64,000 nucleotides of DNA from CALMEC01 sp963777565 (GTDB lineage Bacteria; Actinomycetota; Thermoleophilia; Miltoncostaeales; Miltoncostaeaceae): the NCBI GenBank assembly GCA_963777565.1, contig CAVZQZ010000010.1:248001-312000 (forward strand), written 5' to 3'. Shown here one piece after another: positions 18,863 to 31,559 of this stretch. Made by a program: the position numbers and the translations under genes. Below the pieces are notes generated by a model. That model did not search any database. It was not told where the DNA came from and saw only the letters and a program-made list of their open reading frames with translations. Position 1 is the first letter of the stretch. Each line of letters opens with the position of its first letter.

Positions 18863-21800
18863 ATGACCGACCACCTCATTCGCGCGCTCTGCCGCCAGCC
18901 GGTCACCCGGCTCGTACGGCCCATCGCCGCGTTCCTGCTGGCCGTGGCGCTCGCGTACGGAGGTGGACTCTGGTTGACGGCCGTCCATCGCTCCAGCGGC
19001 GTCGTCGAGCCCGGCCAGCCCGGGTTCGTCTCGACGTGGCTGCGCGACGCCACGCTCGCACTCCCGCTCGTGATGACGGCCGTGTGGATCGGCCTCCTCG
19101 TGACCCGGAGGGTGCTCCAGCGGGCGCGGTCCGAGCCCTCCCTCTCCCTCGGCGTCACCCTCGTGGCGGTCGTCGTCGGCGGACTCACCGCCGCTGTGAC
19201 CTCCGTACTCGGGCCGCTGCACCACGTGTTCTTCGCGACCGGGCACGCCGGCCACGACCTGCCGTTCGCGGTGCACATGCTCCGCGACGCCGTCGTGGCA
19301 TTCCCCGTCGACCTCCTCGTCGCCGGATCGGTCGCCGCCGGGCTTGCGCGGCGCCGGCCGTGGGAGGCGCCGCAGGTGCGCACCTGGCGCGCGCCCGCGA
19401 CGCCCGTCGCCCGCATCGTCGCCCAGTGCGTGCTGGCCGTGGCCGTGCTCGCACCCGTGGGACTGCTCGCGAAGGTCGGCACCGAGCGGGCCATCGCCGG
19501 CGCGGGGCCCGGCACCCCGTGCCCAGCCGGCGCCCCGGTGAAGAGCTTCGACGTTCGGGCCCTGGACGTCGACATCCCGCTGAACCGCTTCGGCGACCAC
19601 GACCCGGAGGGCAAGATGTACGCGCTCTCCTCGATGGAGCCGGCGATCCGTGCGCAGGAAGCTTCGCGCCACGTCAGCATCGGCCTTCGCGACGACCCGA
19701 TCCAGCCGCTCGTCATCCGCGCGAACCTCGGTGACTGCGTCGAGATCTCCTTCCAGAACAAGGCGAGCGGCGAGATCGGCATCCACATCGACGGCCTGGC
19801 CTTCGACGCCGCGTCGTCCGGGGACGCGATCGGGAACAACGACCCCTCGTCGGTCGCCACGAACGGCACGACGCAGTACCGCTACTACGTGCCGAAGGAC
19901 CCCGAGCTCGAGGGCGCGCACTACATTCGCCCGGGGCCGGGCAACCGCGACTTCGTGTCGCACGGGCTGTTCGGCGTGCTCACGGTGGAGCCCGAGGGCA
20001 GCGTCTACCTGAGCCCCGACACCGGGCAGCCGCTCGACTCCGGCTGGGGGTGGGAGGCGACGATCGTGCCCGGCAACGGCAAGGCGTTCCGTGAGAGCAA
20101 CCTCCTGCACCACGAGATCGGCAACGAGAAGTACCGGATCCCCACGACCTCCGCTGACGTCGCCACCGAGCCGGGCCAGACGACCAAGACGCTTCCGGTG
20201 AAGGACCCGGTCACGACCTCGTACCGCCCGGGCTCCCGGGCCTTGAACTACCGCAGCGAGCCGTTCATGCATCGGCTCGAGCTCGACAGCCTCGATCGTC
20301 TCAAGGCCTTCTCCTACAACTCGTACACGATGGGCGACCCGTCGACGCCGATGACCCGCGGGTACCTGGGCGACCCGACGAAGATCCGCCTCGTGCACGC
20401 CGGCTCGGAGCTCTTCCACGTCTACCACCTCCACGGCGGTGGCGACCGCTGGCGCGCGAACCCGCACGCCGACCACACCTACAACTACGCCGACACCGGC
20501 CTCAACAAGAAGCCCGTCGAGCTGTCCGCCTCACAGCGCCTCGACTCCCAGTCGATCGGCCCCGGCGAGTCCTACAACCTCGAGATCGAGGGCGGCGCCG
20601 GCGGCGTGCAGCAGAGCGCAGGCGACTTTCTCTACCACTGCCACATCGCCGAGCACTACGTGTCGGGAATGTGGAGCGTCTGGCGCGTCTACGACACCCG
20701 CCAGCCCGACTTCGCGCCCCTGCCGGATCGTGCCCCGCCGCCCGACCCCGTCGACTCGAGCGGGCTGATCGGCCGGACGATGCCGGACGGCACCACCATC
20801 ACCGCGGACAACCTCGCGCAGTGGGTCGAGCCGCAGCTGCCCCCGCAAGGCGTGCCGCAGAAGGCCGCCGGCGACCCCATCTCCCTCGACGGGGCCGTGT
20901 GGGACTGGCAGCGCGGCGCCGCGGCGAACGCCAACGTCTACTACGGGGCTCCCGAGGACCGCACCGGCGACCTCGGCCCGACCTCGCCGTACCAGGTGAC
21001 CCAGCCGGGCGTTCCGGCCTTCCCGAACCTCCTCACCGACGCGGACGGGTCGTTCCGCGCCTTCCCTGGCCATCCGGGTCTGCTCGCGGTGGACGCGGGG
21101 CACGAGCTCAGCGCCGACGGGCGGCCGAGGATCCTCTTCAACCCGACCAACGGGCGACCGGCGTACCCGCTCTTGCGCCCGCAGATCGGTCAGCGACCCC
21201 CGTACAGCCCGAACGGGCACAGCGGAGCCCCGTGGCTCGGTGAGCAGGGCGACAAGACCTCGGCTGCCGCCGGTCAGCCCGACCCGTGGGCGAAGCGCAA
21301 GGACGGCCTGTGCCCGCAGGGGTCCAGCGGACGCACCTTCAACATCGTCTCGATCCAGAAGCCCATCAAGGTCACCAAGGCCGGCGCGACGGACGAGTTC
21401 GGGAAGCTCTTCGTGCTCGCGAAGAACAAGGACAAGGTCCGAAACGGGCAACTGCCGTCGGAGCCGCTGGCCATCCGCGCGAACGTCGGCGATTGCGTCA
21501 ACCTGACCGTCACGTCCGAGCAGACGCAGAACGATCCGGGCCAGCCGTTCCCGATGACGAACCTGCACATCCACCACGTCCAGTTCGACCCCAACGGGTC
21601 CGACGGCGCGACCGCCGGCATGGTCTACGGTCAGGCCGTGCGTCCATACCGCGTCGACGACGCGCGGATCGTGTCGGCGACGGCACCCGGAGACGACACG
21701 ATCACCGTCACGCCGACCGCGACCCTGCCGTCGCTCGCGAAGTACCGCGTCGGCATCTGGATCGGCATCGGCCTCGGCACCGAGCAGATCGAGATTCGCA

Positions 21801-24127
21801 AGATCATCGGCGTCACGCCGTCCGGAGCGAACCGTGTCCTCACCCTCGGCGAGCCGCTCGAGAACGCGCACGCCGCCGACGAATGGGCGGGCACCGAGTT
21901 CGTCAAGGAGGCGTGGTTCCCGGACGTCGTGCTCGACAACATCTTCTGGCACGACCACGTCGACGGCATCCACAACTGGGGGCACGGCCTCGTCGGGCAG
22001 CTCATCATCGAGCCCAAGGGATCGACCTACCACGACCCGGTCACCGGATCCGAGGTGGACTCGGGGACCCTCGTCGACATCCATACGACCAACCCGCTCG
22101 CTCCCGGCCTCGTGAACGGCAGCTTCCGCGAGTTCGTGCTCTGGAGCATCGATCAGAACCCGACGACCGACAGCACGCTCAACCTCAGGGCGGAGCCGCT
22201 TTCAGATCGGCGGGTGGTCGACCCCGATCCGTCACTCCTCTACAGCTCCTACCGCCACGGCGATCCGTTCACCCCGATTCCACGGGCGTACGTCGGGGAC
22301 CCGTTCGTGATCCGCACCATCAACGTGAGCTCCGGCGTCGACACGCTCCACATCGACGGCAACCGGACGTTCGCCGAGAACCGGTACGAGCACAACGGCA
22401 AGGTCTCGTCGAGCCCGCTGTCGGCCCTCGTCTATGGCATCTCGGAGCGCTACACGCTCGCGTTCGAGGGCGGCGCCGGCGGTCCGCAGAAGCGGGCGGG
22501 CGACTTCCTCTACACCAACGGCATCGGACGCCGCGTCGAGCAGGGAGCGTGGGGTCTCATCCGGGTCCTGCCGCAGCAGGTCGGCGACCTCCAGCCGCTG
22601 CCGGGCACGAACCCGCCGCCCGGCCCGTACGACGCCCCGCAGCAGACCGGCGGCCGTCCTCCCGCGGCGACGGCCATCGGCGAGCCCTGTCCGGCCGACG
22701 CGACCACGCGGTACTTCTCGGTCAGCGCGGTGGACGTTCCCGGCGGGGTCGTCGGACGCCAGCTCGCGTACGTCCCGAGCGACGACGCCGCGGCGGTCAA
22801 GGCCGGCACCAAGAAGCCCGAGCCGCTCGCGCTCCACGTCGCCGCCGGCGAGTGCGTGAACGTTCGGTTCACCAACGAGCGCGCGACCGCTCGGGCCTCC
22901 TTCCACGTCGACAAGCTCCTGCGCGACACCTCGTCGTCCGGGATCAACATCGGCTTCAACCCCGAGCAGACGGTCGTGCCGGGTGCCTCCCGCCGCTACA
23001 AGTTCTACGCGGACGAGGCGCAGGTTGGGAGCGCGGTCGTCAGCGACTACGGCGACGACGACTCAGGCGTGCGCGGCCTCTACGGGGCGGTCATCGTGGC
23101 CCCCCAGGGCGCCACGTTCACGGACCCGGTCACGGGCGCGCCGAAGGACGTCGGTGTGCAGGTCGACGTGCAGGTTCCGGGGAGCAAGGGGTACCGCGAC
23201 TTCGCGGTCTTCTTCTCCGACAACGAGCCGGAGATCGGCTCGAACGTGATGCCCTACCCCGACGCGGTGAAGACGCCGACGTTCCTGAACTACGCCTCGG
23301 CCGGGGGTCGCAACCTCGACGCCCGCCAGTTCAGCTCGCTCGTCCATGGCGACCCCGAGACGACGCTGCTGCAGGCGTACACCGGCGACCCGATTCGCGT
23401 GCACGTCATCGGCGCCCCGGGCGGCGAGCAGGTGCAGGTCTTCAACCTGGGTGGGCACACGTGGGCGTGGGACGGCGGCATCGATCGCGCTGAACAGCTC
23501 GCCAACCAGAGCTTCGGGCCGCTGTCCTCAATTGACGCGCATGTGCGCGAAGGCGCCGGACCTCCCGGCGACTACTTCTACGGCAACATCCGCCGGCCGT
23601 TCACCGACGCCGGGCAGTGGGGCCTCCTGCGGGTCTACCCGACCGGCGCCGGCCCGATCCGCGAGCTCCTGGACGGCTCGGCACACCCGGCCCCGGTCGC
23701 GCCGCCGGCTCCGCGCGGCGCGCTGAAGAAGCTCGTCCTCAAGAAGAGCTTCTCCAAGAAGGAGATCGCCAAGAGCGGTCTCTCCTTCCGGCTGAGCGGC
23801 CCCGCCGACACGCGCGTCCTTCGCGTCAAGCTCTACCGGATCGGGAGCAAGAAGCCGGTGCTCGCCGGAGCGTCGATCATCGAGGTGCCGAGCCCGTCCA
23901 AGATGGGCAGGCTCTCCGCGAAGGCCCGCGCATCGCGCAGCACGCTCGCCGTGTCCGGAGCCGGTGCGATGCGGGCGGTGTGGAAGCCGTCAGCGGCTCT
24001 GCTCAAGGCAATCCGGTCCGGTCGTTACCGGCTGGACGTCCAGGGTGGACCGAGCCGGACGACCATCGCCGCGCAAACCCTGAGGGGCACGACGAAGGTG
24101 ACCGCCCCTCCCGTGAAGCGCCGGTAG
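18863..24127 (+). CDS. Giant membrane-anchored multicopper oxidase with six cupredoxin-like domains
   Basis: 1754 residues. About five N-terminal membrane helices (19-42, 63-80, 95-115, 140-160, 187-205) leave the rest outside. Three tandem two-domain modules start near C220, C817 and C1276; each opens CPxx and has a partner cysteine in GDCV or GECV. Copper ligands: HVYHLH (H519, H522, H524), HCHIAEHYVSGM (H592, C593, H594, H598, M603), LHIHHVQF (H902, H904, H905) and FWHDHVDGIHNWGHG (H1030, H1032, H1037, H1041). One type 1 and one trinuclear site are thus complete. Module C and the last domain of B have lost these residues. The tail after 1600 is Lys-rich. It resembles MnxG-type Mn(II) oxidases in its motifs, but the substrate is unknown. 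Confidence 0.9.
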   Translation: MTDHLIRALCRQPVTRLVRPIAAFLLAVALAYGGGLWLTAVHRSSGVVEPGQPGFVSTWLRDATLALPLVMTAVWIGLLVTRRVLQRARSEPSLSLGVTLVAVVVGGLTAAVTSVLGPLHHVFFATGHAGHDLPFAVHMLRDAVVAFPVDLLVAGSVAAGLARRRPWEAPQVRTWRAPATPVARIVAQCVLAVAVLAPVGLLAKVGTERAIAGAGPGTPCPAGAPVKSFDVRALDVDIPLNRFGDHDPEGKMYALSSMEPAIRAQEASRHVSIGLRDDPIQPLVIRANLGDCVEISFQNKASGEIGIHIDGLAFDAASSGDAIGNNDPSSVATNGTTQYRYYVPKDPELEGAHYIRPGPGNRDFVSHGLFGVLTVEPEGSVYLSPDTGQPLDSGWGWEATIVPGNGKAFRESNLLHHEIGNEKYRIPTTSADVATEPGQTTKTLPVKDPVTTSYRPGSRALNYRSEPFMHRLELDSLDRLKAFSYNSYTMGDPSTPMTRGYLGDPTKIRLVHAGSELFHVYHLHGGGDRWRANPHADHTYNYADTGLNKKPVELSASQRLDSQSIGPGESYNLEIEGGAGGVQQSAGDFLYHCHIAEHYVSGMWSVWRVYDTRQPDFAPLPDRAPPPDPVDSSGLIGRTMPDGTTITADNLAQWVEPQLPPQGVPQKAAGDPISLDGAVWDWQRGAAANANVYYGAPEDRTGDLGPTSPYQVTQPGVPAFPNLLTDADGSFRAFPGHPGLLAVDAGHELSADGRPRILFNPTNGRPAYPLLRPQIGQRPPYSPNGHSGAPWLGEQGDKTSAAAGQPDPWAKRKDGLCPQGSSGRTFNIVSIQKPIKVTKAGATDEFGKLFVLAKNKDKVRNGQLPSEPLAIRANVGDCVNLTVTSEQTQNDPGQPFPMTNLHIHHVQFDPNGSDGATAGMVYGQAVRPYRVDDARIVSATAPGDDTITVTPTATLPSLAKYRVGIWIGIGLGTEQIEIRKIIGVTPSGANRVLTLGEPLENAHAADEWAGTEFVKEAWFPDVVLDNIFWHDHVDGIHNWGHGLVGQLIIEPKGSTYHDPVTGSEVDSGTLVDIHTTNPLAPGLVNGSFREFVLWSIDQNPTTDSTLNLRAEPLSDRRVVDPDPSLLYSSYRHGDPFTPIPRAYVGDPFVIRTINVSSGVDTLHIDGNRTFAENRYEHNGKVSSSPLSALVYGISERYTLAFEGGAGGPQKRAGDFLYTNGIGRRVEQGAWGLIRVLPQQVGDLQPLPGTNPPPGPYDAPQQTGGRPPAATAIGEPCPADATTRYFSVSAVDVPGGVVGRQLAYVPSDDAAAVKAGTKKPEPLALHVAAGECVNVRFTNERATARASFHVDKLLRDTSSSGINIGFNPEQTVVPGASRRYKFYADEAQVGSAVVSDYGDDDSGVRGLYGAVIVAPQGATFTDPVTGAPKDVGVQVDVQVPGSKGYRDFAVFFSDNEPEIGSNVMPYPDAVKTPTFLNYASAGGRNLDARQFSSLVHGDPETTLLQAYTGDPIRVHVIGAPGGEQVQVFNLGGHTWAWDGGIDRAEQLANQSFGPLSSIDAHVREGAGPPGDYFYGNIRRPFTDAGQWGLLRVYPTGAGPIRELLDGSAHPAPVAPPAPRGALKKLVLKKSFSKKEIAKSGLSFRLSGPADTRVLRVKLYRIGSKKPVLAGASIIEVPSPSKMGRLSAKARASRSTLAVSGAGAMRAVWKPSAALLKAIRSGRYRLDVQGGPSRTTIAAQTLRGTTKVTAPPVKRR

Positions 24128-24140
24128 GACCTCGCTTCAT

Positions 24141-24174
24141 CACGGCTTCGGGGGAACCTCCCCCCGAAGCCGTG
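24141..24174 (+). terminator. Strong hairpin terminator between oxidase operon and pckA
   Basis: CACGGCTTCGGGGG (24141-24154) pairs perfectly with its complement at 24161-24174 across a 6-nt loop. The 14-bp GC stem begins 13 bp after the oxidase stop and lies between convergent genes, so it may act in both directions. There is no T-tract. Confidence 0.75.
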
Positions 24175-24257
24175 CCAAGGTCGTCGCCGCCGAAACGCGA
24201 CGACGGGGTGGGCGGCATCGTCCGAGGGGGACGCCGCCCACATCCGCTTGCCGTGCG

Positions 24258-25862
24258 CTACGCCACCGACGGTCCGGCAGCGGCGACCTGCGGGCTGACG
24301 TCGCCGGCGAACACCGCGAAGTGCGCGCTGAACTCCCCGGCGAGCTTCACCGCCGTGGCGTCGTACTTCGCCGGGTCGGCCCAGGTGGACCGCGGGTCGA
24401 GGAGCTGAGAGTCGACGCCGGGCACGGCGAGCGGCACCTCGAAGCCGAACGTGGGGTCCGTGCGCGTGGGCGCCGCGTCGAGCTCGCCGCTGATCGCCGC
24501 GCGCACCAGCACGCGGGTGGCGGCGATCGGCATGCGGCGGCCCACTCCGTAGGAGCCGCCGGTCCAGCCGGTGTTCACGAGCCAGGTCGACACCTGGTGC
24601 TCCTCGATGAGCTCTCCCAGCATGTGCGCGTACACGGCGGGACGCTGCGGCAGGAACGGCGCGCCGAAGCACGCGCTGAACGTGGTCTGGGGCTCCGTGA
24701 CCCCAACCTCGGTGCCCGCGACCTTCGCGGTGTAGCCCGCGAGGAAGTGGTACATCGCCTGCGCGTGGGTGAGCTTGGCGATGGGCGGCAGCACCCCGAA
24801 GGCATCCGCGGTGAGCATGACGATCGCGCTCGGGTGGCCCGCTCGCTTCGGCGGGTAGGCGTTCTCAATCGACGCGAGCGGATACGCCCCCCGCGTGTTC
24901 TCCGTAATCGAGCTGTCGTCGAGGTCGAGTCGCCGGCTGACGGGGTCCATCACCACGTTCTCGATCACGGTGCCGAACATTTGGGTGGTGCGGTAGATCT
25001 CCGGCTCGGCCTCCGCGGAGAGGCCGATCACCTTGGCGTAGCAGCCGCCTTCGATGTTGAACACTCCGTCGTCGCCCCAACCGTGCTCGTCGTCGCCGAT
25101 GAGCGGGCGGGTCGCGTCGGTCGAGAGCGTCGTCTTGCCGGTGCCCGAGAGCCCGAAGAACACCGCGACCCTGCCGTCCTCGCTGACGTTTGCCGAGCAG
25201 TGCATCGAGAGCACGCTGTTCAGCGGGAGGCGGTCGTTCATCAGGGTGAAGATCGACTTCTTGATCTCACCGGCGTACTGCGTGCCGCCGATGATCACCT
25301 CCTGGTCGGTCGGGTGGAGCACCACGAAGTTCGCGGCGCGCGTGCCGTCCCGCTCCGGCTTTGCCTGGAAGCTCGGCGCGTGCAGCACGACGGCCTCCGG
25401 CGCGTGCTTCGCGAACTCGTCGTCCTCCGGCACGATGAACAAGGTCCGCGCGAACAGCGCATGCCAGGCGCTCTCGGTCACGACCCGCAGGGCAAGGCGG
25501 TGGCGGGGATGCGCACCGGCGAACGCGTCGACGACGAAGAGGTCCCGGCTGCTCAGGTACTCGAGGAGTCGCGCGCGCAGCGCGGCGTAGTCGTCCGGAT
25601 CGAAGGGCTGGTTGACCGCGCCCCACCAGATGCGCTCTTCGCTTCCCGGCTCGCGCACGACGAACTTGTCCTTCGGCGCGCGACCCGTGTGCGCCCCGGT
25701 GGAGACGACGAGGGGACCGCCCTCGGCCACGGCTCCCTCACCGCGCTCGAGCGCGTGCTCGTAGAGTTCCGGTGTGGTTGCGTTCCACACCACGCCGCCC
25801 GTCGTGGTGAGGCCATGCGCGTCCAGTCCGATCGGTCCGCGGCGTCCCGTCTCCTTGCTCAT
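24258..25862 (-). CDS. pckA: Phosphoenolpyruvate carboxykinase (ATP)
   Basis: 534 residues, close to E. coli PckA (540). It converts oxaloacetate and ATP to phosphoenolpyruvate and CO2, the entry step of gluconeogenesis. Visible are the substrate loop TGRAPKDKF, IIGGTQYAGEIKKSIF, the kinase-1a P-loop GLSGTGKTTLS and the metal-binding stretch LIGDDEHGWGDDGVFNIEGG. The ATG at 25862 (MSKETGRRGPIG) was chosen over the longer frame because a GGGGGA lies 7 nt upstream. It is convergent with the oxidase and divergent from the small gene at 25933. Confidence 0.95.
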   Translation of the reverse strand: MSKETGRRGPIGLDAHGLTTTGGVVWNATTPELYEHALERGEGAVAEGGPLVVSTGAHTGRAPKDKFVVREPGSEERIWWGAVNQPFDPDDYAALRARLLEYLSSRDLFVVDAFAGAHPRHRLALRVVTESAWHALFARTLFIVPEDDEFAKHAPEAVVLHAPSFQAKPERDGTRAANFVVLHPTDQEVIIGGTQYAGEIKKSIFTLMNDRLPLNSVLSMHCSANVSEDGRVAVFFGLSGTGKTTLSTDATRPLIGDDEHGWGDDGVFNIEGGCYAKVIGLSAEAEPEIYRTTQMFGTVIENVVMDPVSRRLDLDDSSITENTRGAYPLASIENAYPPKRAGHPSAIVMLTADAFGVLPPIAKLTHAQAMYHFLAGYTAKVAGTEVGVTEPQTTFSACFGAPFLPQRPAVYAHMLGELIEEHQVSTWLVNTGWTGGSYGVGRRMPIAATRVLVRAAISGELDAAPTRTDPTFGFEVPLAVPGVDSQLLDPRSTWADPAKYDATAVKLAGEFSAHFAVFAGDVSPQVAAAGPSVA

Positions 25863-25932
25863 CCAGTGTCCCCCGTCGCAGTTCGCGTTGCAGACACGAA
25901 AACTACCGACCTGAGCGGGTAACGTCCGGCTC

Positions 25933-26430
25933 GTGCGCCGCGAGATCCTCGCCGCCCTGGGCATTCAGCTCCCTGTTCTACCGACGATTGTCCTTGGTGG
26001 GCTCCCCGGCGACCCGGAGTGGGCTCCCCGGCTCGAACGGCTCGGTCTGGACGTCGTCGCGAGCGGGGCGGGCGAGGACAGCCCCCAGACGTTCGCCGCG
26101 GCTGCCGCCGCAGTGCCTCATCGTCCGGTCAAGGCGATTGGCGCCGTCGCGGGTGCGCGCATCGTCGAGTGCGACGGCGCGACACCCGCCGGCACGTACC
26201 GGCTTCACCTCGACGAGGTCGCGATCGGGGTTGACGCCGGCGGACCACTGGACGGCAACGACGTGGCCGGGCGCGTCCTCGAGGTCGTCAAGGACGACCC
26301 GTCGGCGTGGTGGGTCGCCGCGAGCGAGCTCGGCGAGCTCCGCGACGAGGACGTCGAGGCACGACTGGCCGCCCTGGTCGAGGGCGTGCGCCATGTGCGG
26401 CTCTACCTCGCCAAGCAGCAGTTCGACTGA
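25933..26430 (+). CDS. Hypothetical protein, 165 residues
   Basis: The GTG at 25933 lies 70 bp from the pckA start, in divergent orientation. The sequence has a short alternating strand-helix pattern, with PTIVLGGLPGDPEW near residue 17, a VKAIGAVAGARIVEC segment and a C-terminal VRHVRLYLAKQQFD. This is faintly like half of a TIM barrel of the MetE/uroporphyrinogen decarboxylase type, but too short for a full barrel. I do not recognise the family. It converges on metH with a 17-bp gap. The frame is open over its whole length and codon usage fits. Confidence 0.6.
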   Translation: MRREILAALGIQLPVLPTIVLGGLPGDPEWAPRLERLGLDVVASGAGEDSPQTFAAAAAAVPHRPVKAIGAVAGARIVECDGATPAGTYRLHLDEVAIGVDAGGPLDGNDVAGRVLEVVKDDPSAWWVAASELGELRDEDVEARLAALVEGVRHVRLYLAKQQFD

Positions 26431-26447
26431 GCACGGCTCAGCCGTGG

Positions 26448-30140
<3,693 letters not shown>

Positions 30141-30187
30141 CCGGTCAAGGGTACCGGACCCCGCAACGATGCGGCTGCGGCGACCGG

Positions 30188-31108
30188 TCAGCCGAGGCGT
30201 GCGACGGGCGGGGCGGCGACGAGCGCGGCCGACCCGGCGCCCGCCACCCGGCCGTCGATCGTGCGCTCCCGGTGGCTCCCGCTCAGGCCGATCGCCAGCA
30301 GCCCGGCGAGCCCCAGGTACACGACCGCGATCGCGGCACGCTGGCGTGGTGAGACGTCGTGGTAGGCGGTGTCGTCCTGACCGCGTCGCTTCCAGCGCTT
30401 CCAGAGCTCCCAGGCACCGAGGGCGGCCACGAGCAGCAGGATCGGGTTCGGGAAGATCGCGAAGAGCACGACGACGCCGCCGAGCCCGAACGCCCAGAAC
30501 AGGGGATGGAACACGGCCGTCGCCCAGCCGCCGTCGAGCGGCATGACGGGGATGAGGTTGAATAGGTTGAGCAGGAAGCCGGTGAAGGCGAGCGCAACGA
30601 GCAGGTCCGAGCCCGTCGCGACGCCGACTGCCCACGTCGCCGCTGCGGCAGCGCTGCCGACGAGCGGTCCGGCGAGCCCCAGCCAGGCGGCCCTGCCGGC
30701 GTCCTTCGACTGCTGCTTCAGCAGCATCACCGCGCCGAGGAAGGGGACGAAGTAGACGCCGCCGGTCGCGAGTCCCTGCCGTCGCGCCTCGAGGACGTGA
30801 CCGAGCTCGTGGAGGAGGAGCAAGACGATGAACCCCGCCGCGAACTTCCATCCCCAGAACAGGGCGTAGCCGGCGACCGAGACCAGCATGGATCCCGAGG
30901 TCACGAGGAACTTGAGCTTGACCAGGGCGAGAAGCGCCGTCTTGAACTTGAGGAGGAACGCGCCGAGCACGGCGAGCGGCGCCATGAGCCTGCGGGCGCG
31001 ACTGCGCAACCCGCTCTCGGGTTGGATGGGCGCGTAGTCGCGCGCCACCACGTCGGGCGCGTCCCCGGCGGGATTGACCTGCGCCGGTGGATACGGGTTG
31101 CGTTCCAT
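30188..31108 (-). CDS. M50 family (site-2 protease-like) membrane metallopeptidase
   Basis: 306 residues with about six hydrophobic segments. The zinc motif HELGH lies inside a helix (LLLLHELGHVLEARR), and the second metal site, LDGG, lies in NLIPVMPLDGGW. Both are complete, so it should be active. The N-terminus (about 1-45) is cytoplasmic, proline-rich and unlike the core. Such proteases cut substrates within the membrane, for example anti-sigma factors. No anti-sigma gene is nearby. It lies just upstream of metH on the same strand; the functional link is unclear. Confidence 0.88.
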   Translation of the reverse strand: MERNPYPPAQVNPAGDAPDVVARDYAPIQPESGLRSRARRLMAPLAVLGAFLLKFKTALLALVKLKFLVTSGSMLVSVAGYALFWGWKFAAGFIVLLLLHELGHVLEARRQGLATGGVYFVPFLGAVMLLKQQSKDAGRAAWLGLAGPLVGSAAAAATWAVGVATGSDLLVALAFTGFLLNLFNLIPVMPLDGGWATAVFHPLFWAFGLGGVVVLFAIFPNPILLLVAALGAWELWKRWKRRGQDDTAYHDVSPRQRAAIAVVYLGLAGLLAIGLSGSHRERTIDGRVAGAGSAALVAAPPVARLG

Positions 31109-31151
31109 GTCTCCACCGAGGGTAGCGCCTCCGCGCCACGCCTCGAGGGGG

Positions 31152-31550
31152 TCAGGACGCGGGTGGTTCCCCGGTGACCTCGGTGGCGATCCGCAGGAGG
31201 CGGTTGGTGAGCTCGCCGCGTGAGACGACCCGGTCGGCGCCCGCGTCGCGCGCGGCCTGGATCAGCTCCGCGCGGGTGTGCGCGCAGAAGCCGACGACCG
31301 GGATGCCGGCGGTGCGCTCGTCCGTCTTGAGCTCCGTCACGAGCGCAGCGCCGTCGATGCCCAGGCCGTCCAGCTCGACCAGCACCGCGGCCGGGCGGAT
31401 CTCCTCGAGCGCGCGCTCGAGGCGCGCGCGGGTGGCGGCCCCCCGGACGGAGAACCCACCGGCCTCGAGCCCCCCGACCAGCTGCTGGCGCATGAGCAGG
31501 TCCGGGACCATCACGACGATGGGCGAGGCGTCCGATTGCACAGCTGGCAT
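31152..31550 (-). CDS. Stand-alone receiver-like protein lacking the phospho-acceptor Asp
   Basis: 132 residues with a CheY-like alternation of strands and helices: IVVMVPDLL, AVLVELDGLGIDG, GIPVVGFCAHT and DAGADRVVSRGEL. The usual acidic pair after strand 1 is reduced to PD17. The phospho-acceptor position reads Glu59 (LVELDG), and the conserved lysine in the last loop is absent. It is therefore an atypical receiver, unlikely to be phosphorylated; Glu may mimic the phosphorylated state. There is no output domain. The ATG at 31550 lies only 9 bp from the divergent acetyltransferase start. Confidence 0.7.
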   Translation of the reverse strand: MPAVQSDASPIVVMVPDLLMRQQLVGGLEAGGFSVRGAATRARLERALEEIRPAAVLVELDGLGIDGAALVTELKTDERTAGIPVVGFCAHTRAELIQAARDAGADRVVSRGELTNRLLRIATEVTGEPPAS

Positions 31551-31559
31551 CCTACGGCG

